DNA of 64,000 nucleotides from Porcincola intestinalis (GTDB lineage Bacteria; Bacillota; Clostridia; Lachnospirales; Lachnospiraceae): the NCBI RefSeq assembly GCF_009696445.1, contig NZ_VULZ01000015.1, positions 1 through 64,000 of the forward strand. Reading direction: 5' to 3'. Each line of letters starts with the position of its first letter. Within the stretch, counting starts at the first letter, position 1. Under the pieces are notes generated by a model. It saw only the letters and a list, made by a program, of their open reading frames with translations, was not told the origin of the DNA and ran no database searches. The translations under genes were made by a program, and so were the position numbers. Shown here piece after piece: positions 24,150-32,490 of this stretch.

Positions 24150-25349
24150 TCAGCTTTCCGACGAGACAGCTTCTCTGCCGTCAATCCAGACCTTCCGCAC
24201 CTTCAGAGATTTGTCAAGTGCTACCATATCTGCGCGCTTTCCGGCCCGGATCGAGCCGATCTCATGATCCATCCGGATCGCCCGCGCAGGCGTACTGCTG
24301 GCTGCAAGAACCGCTTCCTCCAGCGGCATGCCAAAGTCCACGACACGGCGGACGCCCTCCATCAGGGATATGACAGACCCGGCGATGGTGTTCGTCCCCT
24401 TCAGCATTGCTCTTCCGTTCCGAAGCGTGATCATCTGGCCGCCGAACGGATAATCTCCCTCCGGCATTCCGGTGCACCGGAGCGAATCGGACACCAGAAC
24501 CAGATTCCTTCCGAACAGCTTCTCGGCCATTCTCATGACAGAGGGCTCTACATGCATGCCGTCACAGATCAGCTCTGCCGTCGCCCCGGCATCGTACGCT
24601 GCCGCAATCAGCCCCGGCTTTCTGTGGTGGATCGGCTGCATCGCATTGAACAGGTGCGTGACATGGCTGGCTCCGGCAAAAAAGGCCCGCATCGCTGTAT
24701 CGTAATCGGCCATTGTATGTCCAAGCGAGACCGCGCAGAGCCTCGACGCTTCCCGCACAAATGCAATTCCGCCCTCGGTCTCCGGCGCCATGGTTACCAG
24801 GCGGACTGTCCCGCCCGCTGCCTCGTTGAGCCGTTTGAGCATCTCCACATCCGGAACATGGATGTTCTCCGGATTCTGCGCGCCGCGCTTCTCCATGCAG
24901 ACAAACGGTCCCTCCAGATGAACGCCGACGGAGCGTGCGCCATCCTCCGGTCTTCTGAAATGACTGATCGTCCGGCACGCCTCTTTCAGCTCCGGTTCCT
25001 TGAGCGTCATTGTTGTCGGGCACCAGCTCGTCACGCCATTCTGCGCGTAGAAGCGGCTCATTGTCTGCATTTCCGCGTCGTCTCCGTCACTGGCATCTGC
25101 GCCCATCGCCGCGTGGGTGTGGATGTCCACCAGTCCGGGGATGATATAAAAACCGCTGTAGTCCAGAACATCCTCTGCCCCCTTGCCCCGCGCTCCGGGC
25201 CGTCCGTTCTCCTCCGTGCAGCCGGAGCCCGTATTCTGCATGGATGACGGCTTCATCCCCGGGGTGAAGATGCTGAACCGCTCATCAAACTCCAGCGTCC
25301 CACTCTGGAACGCCGACCCGATCAGGATATGATCACTGTATAATTTCAT
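24150..25349 (-). CDS. nagA: N-acetylglucosamine-6-phosphate deacetylase
   Basis: A protein of 399 residues with an amidohydrolase barrel: IIPGLVDIHTHAAMG, HLEGPF, SLGHTMADYD, HLFNAMQPIHHRKPG, LICDGMHVEP and VSDSL (catalytic Asp). It converts GlcNAc-6-phosphate to glucosamine-6-phosphate and acetate. The start overlaps the nagB stop by 4 bases (ATGA) and GGAGGGC lies upstream. It is the last gene of the sialic acid operon. A segment rich in Ser, Gly, Glu and Arg (about residues 31-61) before the metal motif is longer than in standard NagA. Confidence 0.93.
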   Translation of the reverse strand: MKLYSDHILIGSAFQSGTLEFDERFSIFTPGMKPSSMQNTGSGCTEENGRPGARGKGAEDVLDYSGFYIIPGLVDIHTHAAMGADASDGDDAEMQTMSRFYAQNGVTSWCPTTMTLKEPELKEACRTISHFRRPEDGARSVGVHLEGPFVCMEKRGAQNPENIHVPDVEMLKRLNEAAGGTVRLVTMAPETEGGIAFVREASRLCAVSLGHTMADYDTAMRAFFAGASHVTHLFNAMQPIHHRKPGLIAAAYDAGATAELICDGMHVEPSVMRMAEKLFGRNLVLVSDSLRCTGMPEGDYPFGGQMITLRNGRAMLKGTNTIAGSVISLMEGVRRVVDFGMPLEEAVLAASSTPARAIRMDHEIGSIRAGKRADMVALDKSLKVRKVWIDGREAVSSES

Positions 25350-26083
25350 TGCGCGCCCTCCATTTCCGAAAGCGCCTCCTCATCCGCCACCAGGACAAAA
25401 TCAGGATGGAGCTGCAGCACCGACGCCGGAACCTGCGGTACAACCGGTCCGCAGAGGGCTTCCTTCAGGATGCCTGCCTTGCTCTTTCCGCTGACAACCA
25501 TCAGCACGCGGCGCGCCTTCATGATGCCCGCAACGCCCATGGTGTATGCAAAGCGCGGCACTTCCTCCTCCGAGGAGAAGAACCGCTTGTTGGCCTGGAT
25601 GGTGGAGTCGGTCAGCGCAACCTTGTGTGTGCCGGCCGGAAAGAAGTCCTCCGGCTCGTTGAACCCGATATGTCCGTCCGGTCCCAGCCCGAGCAGCTGC
25701 AGATCCGTCCGCCCGGTCTTTTCCATCACTGCGTCGTATTCCGCGCAGGCCTTCTGCGCATCCGCCTGCTTTCCATCCGGGAAATGCGTATTCTCCGGCC
25801 TGATGTTAACCCGGTCAAACAGGTGATGGTGCATGAACCATACGTAGCTCTGATCGCTCGTGATGTCCAGTCCGCAATACTCATCCAGGTTGACCGTCCG
25901 GACCCCGGAGAAATCCAGCGCTCCGTCCTTATACATCTTCACCAGCTCGTCATAGGTACCGACCGGACTCGAACCCGTTGCCAGGCCGAGGACACAGTCC
26001 GGCTTCAGAATCACCTCCGAAGCGATAATCTCAGCCGCCCGGCGGCTCATTTCACAATAGTCTTTTGCACGAATGATTCTCAT
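25346..26083 (-). CDS. nagB: Glucosamine-6-phosphate deaminase
   Basis: A protein of 245 residues, the usual NagB size. Motifs: LGLATGSSPVGTYDEL, TVNLDEYCGL (catalytic Asp), LGLGPDGHIGFNEP with the ring-opening His. It converts glucosamine-6-phosphate to fructose-6-phosphate and ammonia, the last step of sialic acid breakdown. AGGAGAGAAG precedes the ATG. It is coupled to nagA by a 4-base overlap. Confidence 0.95.
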   Translation of the reverse strand: MRIIRAKDYCEMSRRAAEIIASEVILKPDCVLGLATGSSPVGTYDELVKMYKDGALDFSGVRTVNLDEYCGLDITSDQSYVWFMHHHLFDRVNIRPENTHFPDGKQADAQKACAEYDAVMEKTGRTDLQLLGLGPDGHIGFNEPEDFFPAGTHKVALTDSTIQANKRFFSSEEEVPRFAYTMGVAGIMKARRVLMVVSGKSKAGILKEALCGPVVPQVPASVLQLHPDFVLVADEEALSEMEGAQ

Positions 26084-26205
26084 ATCTTCTCTCCTGTCTC
26101 CTTGCCGTCTTCTGACACTGGTGTCATCCGGCGCATCTGTGTCTGCGTCCTTCTCAGTACCCGGATCTTCTCTGCGCAGGCTTCCGGCGTACTGTCCTCC
26201 GCCGC

Positions 26206-27207
26206 TCAGCGTCCCTGCCGTTTTCTCTGCATCTTCTGAAAATGCAGATACGCCCCGATCATGCCTGCATCATTGCCCTGCCGCGCCATCGTCAGCTCTG
26301 TTTCCTGTGCAATGGAAGGGATCAGATACCTGTCCAGTGCGCTCCGGATCCTCGGGTACAGATATTCCTTCTGCGCCATCACGCCCCCTCCAAGCACGAC
26401 AACCTCCGGGTTGAGAACATAGCATATATTCGCGATGCCTTTTCCAAGGATATCACACATGCGGTCAATCTCGCTGACACAAATCGGATCTCCTTCCCTG
26501 GCCGCCTCGAAAATATGCTGCCCTGTCCAGATCCTGCTCACATCATCCGGCGCGGTTGTATCCCCACCTGCTGCATGCCCGTCGGCTTTATCCCCACCGG
26601 CTGTATCCTCATTAGCTGTATCCCTGTCCGTTTTCTCCTGAAGCTTCTGCTCCGCAATCCGTCTCAAAAGAACGCTCATGGCACCGAGGCGCTCAAACTG
26701 TCCGCCTTCCAGATTCATGTAGCCGATCTCACAGCCGCTGCCGGAATGTCCATGGTAAACATCGCCCTTCCATACAAAGCAGCCTCCGATTCCGGTTCCG
26801 ACTGTCAGACAGAGCACGCTGTCTCTGCCCCTCGCGGCCCCAAGGACAGCCTCCGACAGACCGGCGCAGTTGACATCATTCTCGATCTCACAGGGCAGGC
26901 CTGTCTTCTCCTCAATGATGGTCTTGAACTCCGTTCCGGCATAGTCCGGAATGTTGGGGCCAGAGTAGAAAATCCGCCCCCTCCCGGTGTCCACCATCCC
27001 TGCGGAGGAAATGCAGACCCCGTCTGCCTTTTCTCCGCCCGATGTGAAGGATGAGATAATCTCCAGGACCTTTTCCACGATCCCCGTTCCGCCAAGCCAG
27101 GCTTCAGTCGGCCGCTTTCCTTTCTCCAGAAAGCGAGCGGTCTTTCCTTCCATCAGGCCGTACTTGATGTCCGTCCCTCCAATATCGATGGTAATGAATC
27201 TGTCCAT
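26206..27207 (-). CDS. nanK: ROK-family kinase, probable N-acetylmannosamine kinase
   Basis: About 333 residues. The ATP-binding start ITIDIGGTDIKYGL and the catalytic END (IENDVNCAGLSEA) are ROK features, as is LTVGTGIGGCFVW. The Cys-rich zinc motif of many ROK kinases is absent: after EIGYMN no CxCG is found. ManNAc kinase activity is inferred from its place between nanA and nagB, with nanE in the same operon. A 30-residue segment of DTAGGD-like repeats (residues 193-222, about 26541-26631) is inserted before the helical region. The ATG at 27207 has GAGG upstream; a GTG at 27219 is less likely. Confidence 0.85.
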   Translation of the reverse strand: MDRFITIDIGGTDIKYGLMEGKTARFLEKGKRPTEAWLGGTGIVEKVLEIISSFTSGGEKADGVCISSAGMVDTGRGRIFYSGPNIPDYAGTEFKTIIEEKTGLPCEIENDVNCAGLSEAVLGAARGRDSVLCLTVGTGIGGCFVWKGDVYHGHSGSGCEIGYMNLEGGQFERLGAMSVLLRRIAEQKLQEKTDRDTANEDTAGGDKADGHAAGGDTTAPDDVSRIWTGQHIFEAAREGDPICVSEIDRMCDILGKGIANICYVLNPEVVVLGGGVMAQKEYLYPRIRSALDRYLIPSIAQETELTMARQGNDAGMIGAYLHFQKMQRKRQGR

Positions 27208-27237
27208 AGTCATCCTCACACTGCGCGCTGCTGCCGC

Positions 27238-28155
27238 TTACAGGTACTTCGCCCTTGCGTCCCGGATCATCCCGGCCGCCTCCTCAACAGTCTGTTCATC
27301 CTCCGGAGCAAGAGAAGAAAGCGGACGCCTGACATCGCCGATGTCCAGTTTCTCATTGCGGCGCAGAATCTCCTTGATCACAGCATACATATTGCCATGC
27401 GCTGAGCACATCTTGTAAATCACGGCATCGACAGCGTACTGGATGGCTCTTGCCTCCGCAATCTTCCCCTCCTTCAGCAGTGCGTCCATCTTCAGGAAAA
27501 GCTCCGGCATGACGCCATATGTACCTCCGATGGCGCCTTCCGCACCGATCACGCGGCCGCTGATAAACTGCTCGTCCGGACCGTTGAATATGATATAGTC
27601 ATCCCCCGCCTGCTGCCTGAACATCTGGATATCCTGCACCGGCATGGAAGAATTCTTCACTCCGATGACACGCGGATTCTTTCTCATTTCCGCAAACAAA
27701 GACGGTGTCAGCGCCACGCCCGCCAGCTGCGGGATGTTGTAGATCACAAAATCGGTGTTCGGCGCCGCCGCGCTGATGTCATTCCAGTACTGAGCAATTG
27801 AATATTCCGGCAGATGAAAATAGATCGGCGGAATGGCCGCGATGGCATCGACTCCCAGGCTCTCCGCGTGCGCCGCCAGCTCCTGACTGTCCTTTGTATT
27901 GTTGCAGGCTACGTGGCAGATCACGGTCAATTTTCCCTTCGCAACGCTCATCACGTTCTCAAGAATCGTCTTACGATCCCGGACACTCAGGTAGATGCAC
28001 TCTCCCGAAGAGCCATTGACATAGACGCCCTTCACACCCTTGTCAATGTGGTACTGCGTCAGCCTTCTGACAGCCTCCGGACTGACATTGCCCTCCTTGT
28101 CATAGCATGCGTAAAATGCAGGGATCACACCCTTATACTTGTCAAGATTTCTCAT
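27238..28155 (-). CDS. nanA: N-acetylneuraminate lyase
   Basis: A protein of 305 residues, a DapA-like TIM barrel. GSSGECIYLS replaces the DapA signature, the YNIPQLAG Tyr is the proton relay, and VIGVKNSS carries the Schiff-base Lys. It splits sialic acid into pyruvate and ManNAc. It is identified as NanA rather than DapA by the GSSGE motif and by its operon. GGAGGAGC precedes the ATG. It lies downstream of the two permease genes, after a hairpin at 28205-28233. Confidence 0.92.
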   Translation of the reverse strand: MRNLDKYKGVIPAFYACYDKEGNVSPEAVRRLTQYHIDKGVKGVYVNGSSGECIYLSVRDRKTILENVMSVAKGKLTVICHVACNNTKDSQELAAHAESLGVDAIAAIPPIYFHLPEYSIAQYWNDISAAAPNTDFVIYNIPQLAGVALTPSLFAEMRKNPRVIGVKNSSMPVQDIQMFRQQAGDDYIIFNGPDEQFISGRVIGAEGAIGGTYGVMPELFLKMDALLKEGKIAEARAIQYAVDAVIYKMCSAHGNMYAVIKEILRRNEKLDIGDVRRPLSSLAPEDEQTVEEAAGMIRDARAKYL

Positions 28156-28204
28156 GTTTTAAGCTCCTCCGTATACTTTTTTATCCGTTCCCAAACGCAG
28201 CACA

Positions 28205-28233
28205 AACGTACCGGAAGGATTTCCCGGCACGTT
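28205..28233 (-). other. Hairpin between the permease gene and nanA
   Basis: AACGTACCGG (28205-28214) pairs with CCGGCACGTT (28224-28233), with one mismatch and a 9-base loop. No U-tract follows on the minus strand. Probably an RNA stability or processing element. Confidence 0.5.
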
Positions 28234-28248
28234 CTGCTCCTCTGTTCT

Positions 28249-29130
28249 TCAGCCCTTCACCGCGCCAAGCGCGATGCCCTGCGTGAAGTATTTCTGGAAT
28301 ATGATGAAGACTGTCAGAATCGGCGCCGCCGCAAGTGTCGCACCGGCCATGATCAGGCCGAAGTCCGTCGCGTTCTCCGCCTGGATCTTCGCAATACCAA
28401 GCGAAATGGTGAGATTCTGATTGCTGTTCACCATGATCAACTGCATGAAATAGTCATTCCATGTGTTGATGAAAGTAAAAATCGCAAGCGCCCCGATCCC
28501 CGGCTTTACCATCGGCGTTACAATCTGGGTGAATGTCCTTGCCTCGCTTGCTCCGTCCACGCGCGCGGCCTCGAGCATCTCCCCGGGGACACCCTCTGAA
28601 AACTGCTTCATGAGGAAGACCCCGAACGGCCAGCCGACGGTGGGGATGATGATCGCCCAGATGTTATCATACAGATGAAGCGCCGACATCTCACGGATCA
28701 GCGGAATCAGTATAACCTGCTTGGGCAGCGCCATCGCGCACACGATCAGTGTAAACAATAATTTCTTTCCTGTGAAGCGTTTCTTTGCAAGTGCATATCC
28801 TGCCATTGTCGCGGTGATGCAGGTCAGAATCATCGCCATGACGGCGATGAAGACCGTGTTGAACAGCCACCGGAACGCTGCCGGCGCCTTCGGCCCGAAG
28901 AAACCGAACAGATGGTCAACACTTCTCTTTGCGAAAAGCTTCTGAAAATTCGTCAGGACCCACTGCTTTGGAAACCAGTCCGGCGTCGTTGCGTTGATGG
29001 ACGCATTCGTTTTGAAAGCGCCCGTCACAATCCAGTACAGTGGAAAGATAAAGAAGATTGCCAGCACGATCAGGATGATCAGCGAGATGACCTTGTATGG
29101 CGTTATTTTTTTAATACCGGAATTTTCCAT
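28249..29130 (-). CDS. Sialic acid ABC transporter permease (MalG type)
   Basis: A protein of 293 residues with six membrane segments and the EAA loop MLEAARVDGASEARTFTQIV, which contacts the ATPase. The ATG at 29130 has GAGGGG at the right distance; the GTG at 29136 is not needed. The stop of the partner permease is 9 bases upstream. No ATPase gene is in this operon, so a shared MsmK/UgpC-type ATPase elsewhere must power it. Confidence 0.9.
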   Translation of the reverse strand: MENSGIKKITPYKVISLIILIVLAIFFIFPLYWIVTGAFKTNASINATTPDWFPKQWVLTNFQKLFAKRSVDHLFGFFGPKAPAAFRWLFNTVFIAVMAMILTCITATMAGYALAKKRFTGKKLLFTLIVCAMALPKQVILIPLIREMSALHLYDNIWAIIIPTVGWPFGVFLMKQFSEGVPGEMLEAARVDGASEARTFTQIVTPMVKPGIGALAIFTFINTWNDYFMQLIMVNSNQNLTISLGIAKIQAENATDFGLIMAGATLAAAPILTVFIIFQKYFTQGIALGAVKG

Positions 29131-29139
29131 CGTCACCCC

Positions 29140-30051
29140 TCACTTTTCTCTCGCAAACCGGAACTGCAGCGCTGACAGCACCGCGATGAAGATTGCCAGC
29201 ACGACACCCATCGCGTTCGCATATCCGTAGCGGTAGCGCTTGAAGCACATGTAGTAAATGTAGTACATGATCGTATCGGTGGAGTGGTTCGGCCCGCCGG
29301 ATGTCAGCAGCTGGATCAGCGCAAAGCACTGGAAGCTGTTGATGGTCGTGATAACCAGAACATAGAGGGTGGTCGGCCTGATCTGCGGCCACTTGATCTT
29401 CCAGAATACCTGATGATTCGTTGCGCCATCCACCTCTGCCGCCTCAATCAGAGACTGGTCAACATTGCCAAGCGCGGAGACATACAGGACGATCGGCTGT
29501 CCGACGGATGTCGTCAGCAGAATCAGGATGATACAGCCAAGCGCGTACTTCGAATCCCCCAGCCAGTTGATGTTCTTTGAAAGGATCCCTGTCTTCGTCC
29601 CGACATAATTCAGAACGCCGTAGTAGTTGTTGAAAATCCATTTCCAGACAACGGTGACAGCGACGGAGCCGGTGACAACCGGAAGATAGAAGATACAGCG
29701 GAAGGCCGAGAGCGCCCACCCCTTCATCTGGTAGATCACCGAGGCGATCCACAGCGAAAACACACACACAATCGGAACCGAGACGACGACGATGATCAGT
29801 GTGTTGACCAGCGCCTTCAGGAACACAGGATCCTTCCAGAGCTCCACATAGTTTCCAAATCCGATAAAGACATCCTTCACATCCTTGCCCATCGTCGAGT
29901 CGAAGAAGCTTGTGTAGACGCAGAGCACCATCGGGAGGATGACAAAACCGACGAAGAAGACAAGACTGGGGGCCAGAAATGTATATGCCACCCTTGTCTC
30001 TCTCCTTGCCAGTACCTTGCTTCTTGACTGAGCCTTGGTTGTACCAGCCAC
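29140..30051 (-). CDS. Sialic acid ABC transporter permease (MalF type)
   Basis: A protein of 303 residues with six membrane segments and the EAA loop LIEAAEVDGATNHQVFWKIK. The first codon appears to be GTG (VAGTTKAQSR read as Met), with AGAGG 8 bases upstream. It pairs with the MalG-type permease encoded just downstream. The substrate is inferred from the nan genes on both sides. Confidence 0.88.
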   Translation of the reverse strand: MAGTTKAQSRSKVLARRETRVAYTFLAPSLVFFVGFVILPMVLCVYTSFFDSTMGKDVKDVFIGFGNYVELWKDPVFLKALVNTLIIVVVSVPIVCVFSLWIASVIYQMKGWALSAFRCIFYLPVVTGSVAVTVVWKWIFNNYYGVLNYVGTKTGILSKNINWLGDSKYALGCIILILLTTSVGQPIVLYVSALGNVDQSLIEAAEVDGATNHQVFWKIKWPQIRPTTLYVLVITTINSFQCFALIQLLTSGGPNHSTDTIMYYIYYMCFKRYRYGYANAMGVVLAIFIAVLSALQFRFAREK

Positions 30052-30078
30052 AGCGAATTCCTCTCTTTCTCATTGGAA

Positions 30079-30106
30079 GCGCCCACCTTCCGAAGGAAGC
30101 GGGCGC
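30079..30106 (-). other. Intercistronic hairpin after the sialic acid binding-protein gene
   Basis: GCGCCC/GGGCGC and CTTCC/GGAAG form two stacked stems with a small bulge and a 3-base loop. On the minus strand the sequence after it is TTCCAATGAGAAAG, with no U-tract. It lies in the same position as the hairpins at 21510 and 45971. Confidence 0.6.
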
Positions 30107-30152
30107 CAAAGATACTGACAAATTGACCGGCAGATTCGCCTGCCCTTCCGCC

Positions 30153-31472
30153 TTATGCCTTTGCGGCCTCGTTGGCGGTCTTCTGGAACGCGGTCAGCTC
30201 ACTCTGGATGTCTGCGCCGTTCCCGATGTTCTGAAGCATATTCCACCATGCGGTACGAGCCTCTGTCCAGCCCGGGACGACCTGATAATAGTCTCCCATC
30301 GCCGGCATGAACTTCTCGGTGAACATGGTCATGGTATCCGCGATATCGGTTCCGTCATAGACACCGGTCATCTTCGTGTGTACCGGGAAGAAGGAAGAAA
30401 CCTTGACACTCTCCTTTGCCTGATCCGGATCGTTGCAGATGAAACGGATGAATTCCTTGGAAGCCGCGATCTTGTCCGCATCGCCGTTGTCAAAGATACC
30501 GAAGCCCCAGATACCGCCGCAGAGCTTTGCCGCGGAGCCGTCCTCGGTCGGGAACTGCATCGGGATGATGTTGTCGCCGTTGTTGGTCTTTCCTGCCTCG
30601 CCGTTGTCGGTATTGTTCTGCTGCGCTGCATTCCAGCAGAAGGAAACCGCAAGTGTTCCGTTTCTGAAGAGCTGGATCTCATCGCCGCCGACCAGAGACG
30701 CATCGAAGTTGATGCCCTTCTGATCAACCAAGGCCTGGAGAGCCTTGGCATTCTCCGGACTGTCGACGGTGTACTCGGTGTGCTCTGCATTCGTGAATGT
30801 TCCGCCGTACAGATTGTTCACCAGTGCTCTTGTTCCCTGATCGCCGCCCTGCCCTGCGCAGTAGACAGCCGCTACATTCTCCTGGCCACTGTCATAGACT
30901 GCCTGGACAGCCTTGAAGAAGTTTTCCGTCGACCAGGTGTGGTTGTCGATATCAAGATACTGAAGGGCATCCGCATTTTTGAAAATGGTCTCATTGACCG
31001 CCATGCAGTGCGCGACCATGCAGAGCGGATACTCGTAATACTTGCCGTCGCTGCTCTTGCAGGCTGCCGAAACATTCTCGTACAGATCCGAGGAAGCATC
31101 GTCTGCGAACAGATCTGAGAGATCCACCATCAGCCCTCTTGCGCCCCAGTTTGCGACCAGTCTCTCAGGCCCCTCCAGCACCAGATCCGGTGCCTGTCCG
31201 CCTTCGATCGCGGTGTTGACCTGGTCATCGCCGTTCGTGTAGTCCAGGTACTCAACTGTGACGTTGACGTTCGGATACTTCTCGTTGAAAGCCTTGATCA
31301 GGCCATCCACGTTCTCGCTGTTGCCATATCCGCCGACCGGATAGGTCCAGAGTGTGATATCCGCCGCAAGATCTGACGACGCCGCTCCTTCTGTCTCTCC
31401 TGCGAATGCCGTCATTCCCATGCTCATCGCCATGACCGCCGCCACCGCAAGTGCCGTTGCTCTTCTTTTCAT
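30153..31472 (-). CDS. Sialic acid ABC transporter substrate-binding protein
   Basis: A protein of 439 residues of the SBP family 1 (MalE-like). The signal peptide MKRRATALAVAAVMAMSMGM ends TAFA-GETEG with no lipobox Cys. The mature part begins DITLWTYPVGGYGNSENVDG and holds YPNVNVTVEYLDY and AINEKT-like core regions, ending in a helical tail. AAGGAGG precedes the ATG. It lies 59 bases downstream of nanE. Specificity for sialic acid is inferred from the operon. Confidence 0.88.
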   Translation of the reverse strand: MKRRATALAVAAVMAMSMGMTAFAGETEGAASSDLAADITLWTYPVGGYGNSENVDGLIKAFNEKYPNVNVTVEYLDYTNGDDQVNTAIEGGQAPDLVLEGPERLVANWGARGLMVDLSDLFADDASSDLYENVSAACKSSDGKYYEYPLCMVAHCMAVNETIFKNADALQYLDIDNHTWSTENFFKAVQAVYDSGQENVAAVYCAGQGGDQGTRALVNNLYGGTFTNAEHTEYTVDSPENAKALQALVDQKGINFDASLVGGDEIQLFRNGTLAVSFCWNAAQQNNTDNGEAGKTNNGDNIIPMQFPTEDGSAAKLCGGIWGFGIFDNGDADKIAASKEFIRFICNDPDQAKESVKVSSFFPVHTKMTGVYDGTDIADTMTMFTEKFMPAMGDYYQVVPGWTEARTAWWNMLQNIGNGADIQSELTAFQKTANEAAKA

Positions 31473-31531
31473 AGATGCTATCCTCCTTGAAATGCTGCGC
31501 TTTTGCGCCTTTCATTGATTCCTTAATGTGG

Positions 31532-32245
31532 TTATTCCTGCTGTTCTCTCGCCAGTGTCTCGAGCGCCTCCGCGAAGGGCTTCGCAATCAGCTGAGGCCT
31601 GGTAATGATGGAACCGACGACCACCGTAAACGCGCCAAGCTCAATCACCCGCCTCGCCTTCTCCGGCGTGTTGATGTTGCCCTCGGCAATCACTCTGGCA
31701 TGCCGGACACCCGCAATGATGTCTCTGAGTATCTTGAAATCATCTGCGGCGATCTTGTCGCCTGCGCTCTCCGGTGTATATCCGACCATCGTACAGCCGA
31801 CAAAGTCAAACCCGAGCTCATCGGCGTGAATGGCTTCTGCCACCGTGGAACAGTCCGCCATCAGCAGCAGTCCCGGGTGTGTCTCCCGGATCTCTGCATA
31901 AAACTCATCCAGCGTCTTTCCGCCCGGACGGAGCCGGTCTGTCGCATCCAGCGCGATAATCTCCGGCTTCACCTCCATCAGCTCATCAATCTCTCTCATG
32001 GTCGGCGTGATGTAGATACCGCTGTCCTCGTAATCCCTCTTGACGATTCCGATAATCGGAAGATCGACAATTCTCTGAATTTCAGCAATATCTTCCTTTG
32101 TGTTCGCCCGGATCCCGCGCGCCCCGGCCATCTTTGCCGCCAGCGCCATCCGACCCATGATAAACGATGAATGAAGTGGTTCGTTCGGAAGCGCCTGGCA
32201 GGAAACAATCAGCCTTCCCTTCAGTGCCTCAACCTTCGCATTCAT
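31532..32245 (-). CDS. nanE: N-acetylmannosamine-6-phosphate 2-epimerase
   Basis: A protein of 237 residues, a TIM barrel of the NanE family: LIVSCQALPNEPLHS, GARGIRANT, PIIGIVKRDY with the catalytic Lys, IALDATDRLRP, LMADCSTVAEA, and VIAEGNINTPEKA. It converts ManNAc-6-phosphate to GlcNAc-6-phosphate, joining the nan and nag steps. AAGGAGGG precedes the ATG. It is the first gene of the operon that runs to nagA. Confidence 0.94.
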   Translation of the reverse strand: MNAKVEALKGRLIVSCQALPNEPLHSSFIMGRMALAAKMAGARGIRANTKEDIAEIQRIVDLPIIGIVKRDYEDSGIYITPTMREIDELMEVKPEIIALDATDRLRPGGKTLDEFYAEIRETHPGLLLMADCSTVAEAIHADELGFDFVGCTMVGYTPESAGDKIAADDFKILRDIIAGVRHARVIAEGNINTPEKARRVIELGAFTVVVGSIITRPQLIAKPFAEALETLAREQQE

Positions 32246-32266
32246 TCGCTTTCCCTCCTTGACTGC

Positions 32267-32318
32267 ACTATAGCATATATAAAATAATTTTCAACATATT
32301 TTCTATTATGAAAATTAT
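32267..32318 (-). promoter_or_regulatory. nan operon promoter with an inverted repeat
   Basis: On the minus strand TTGAAA (32294-32289) and TATAGT (32272-32267) are 16 bases apart, about 20 bases before the SD. A 9-bp perfect inverted repeat, ATAATTTTC (32284-32292) and GAAAATTAT (32310-32318), covers the -35 and the region upstream. It is the likely operator of the RpiR-type regulator encoded next door (inference). Confidence 0.6.
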
Positions 32319-32440
32319 ATTCTCCATTTCTGACAATTCTGCCTCTCTCCGTTTGTGCAATCTGTTTGACGAGAGCTGCTTTACCCCTGTTCCCGGCTCC
32401 GGGGCCGGACGACAGGCCTGCAAAAAGGCCGATCGCCTTC

Positions 32441-32485
32441 AAAAAAAGACTGCCGGGGATCCGTCAGCCGGATCCTCGGCAGTCT
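32441..32485 (-). terminator. Terminator of the RpiR-family regulator gene
   Basis: A stem of about 17 bp (AGACTGCCG... with ...CGGCAGTCT, 32447-32485) followed on the minus strand by TTTTTTT (32447-32441). It separates the regulator gene from the nan operon promoter. Confidence 0.85.
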
Positions 32486-32490
32486 GAACT

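Noticed and set aside
23952-25247. 431-codon plus-strand frame opposite nagA
   Set aside because: No domain, His/Arg/Pro-rich, fully antisense to nagA.
28204-28233. True terminator between the permease gene and nanA
   Set aside because: The stem has a mismatch and no U-tract follows; nanA is needed in the same pathway, so it is kept as a stability element only.
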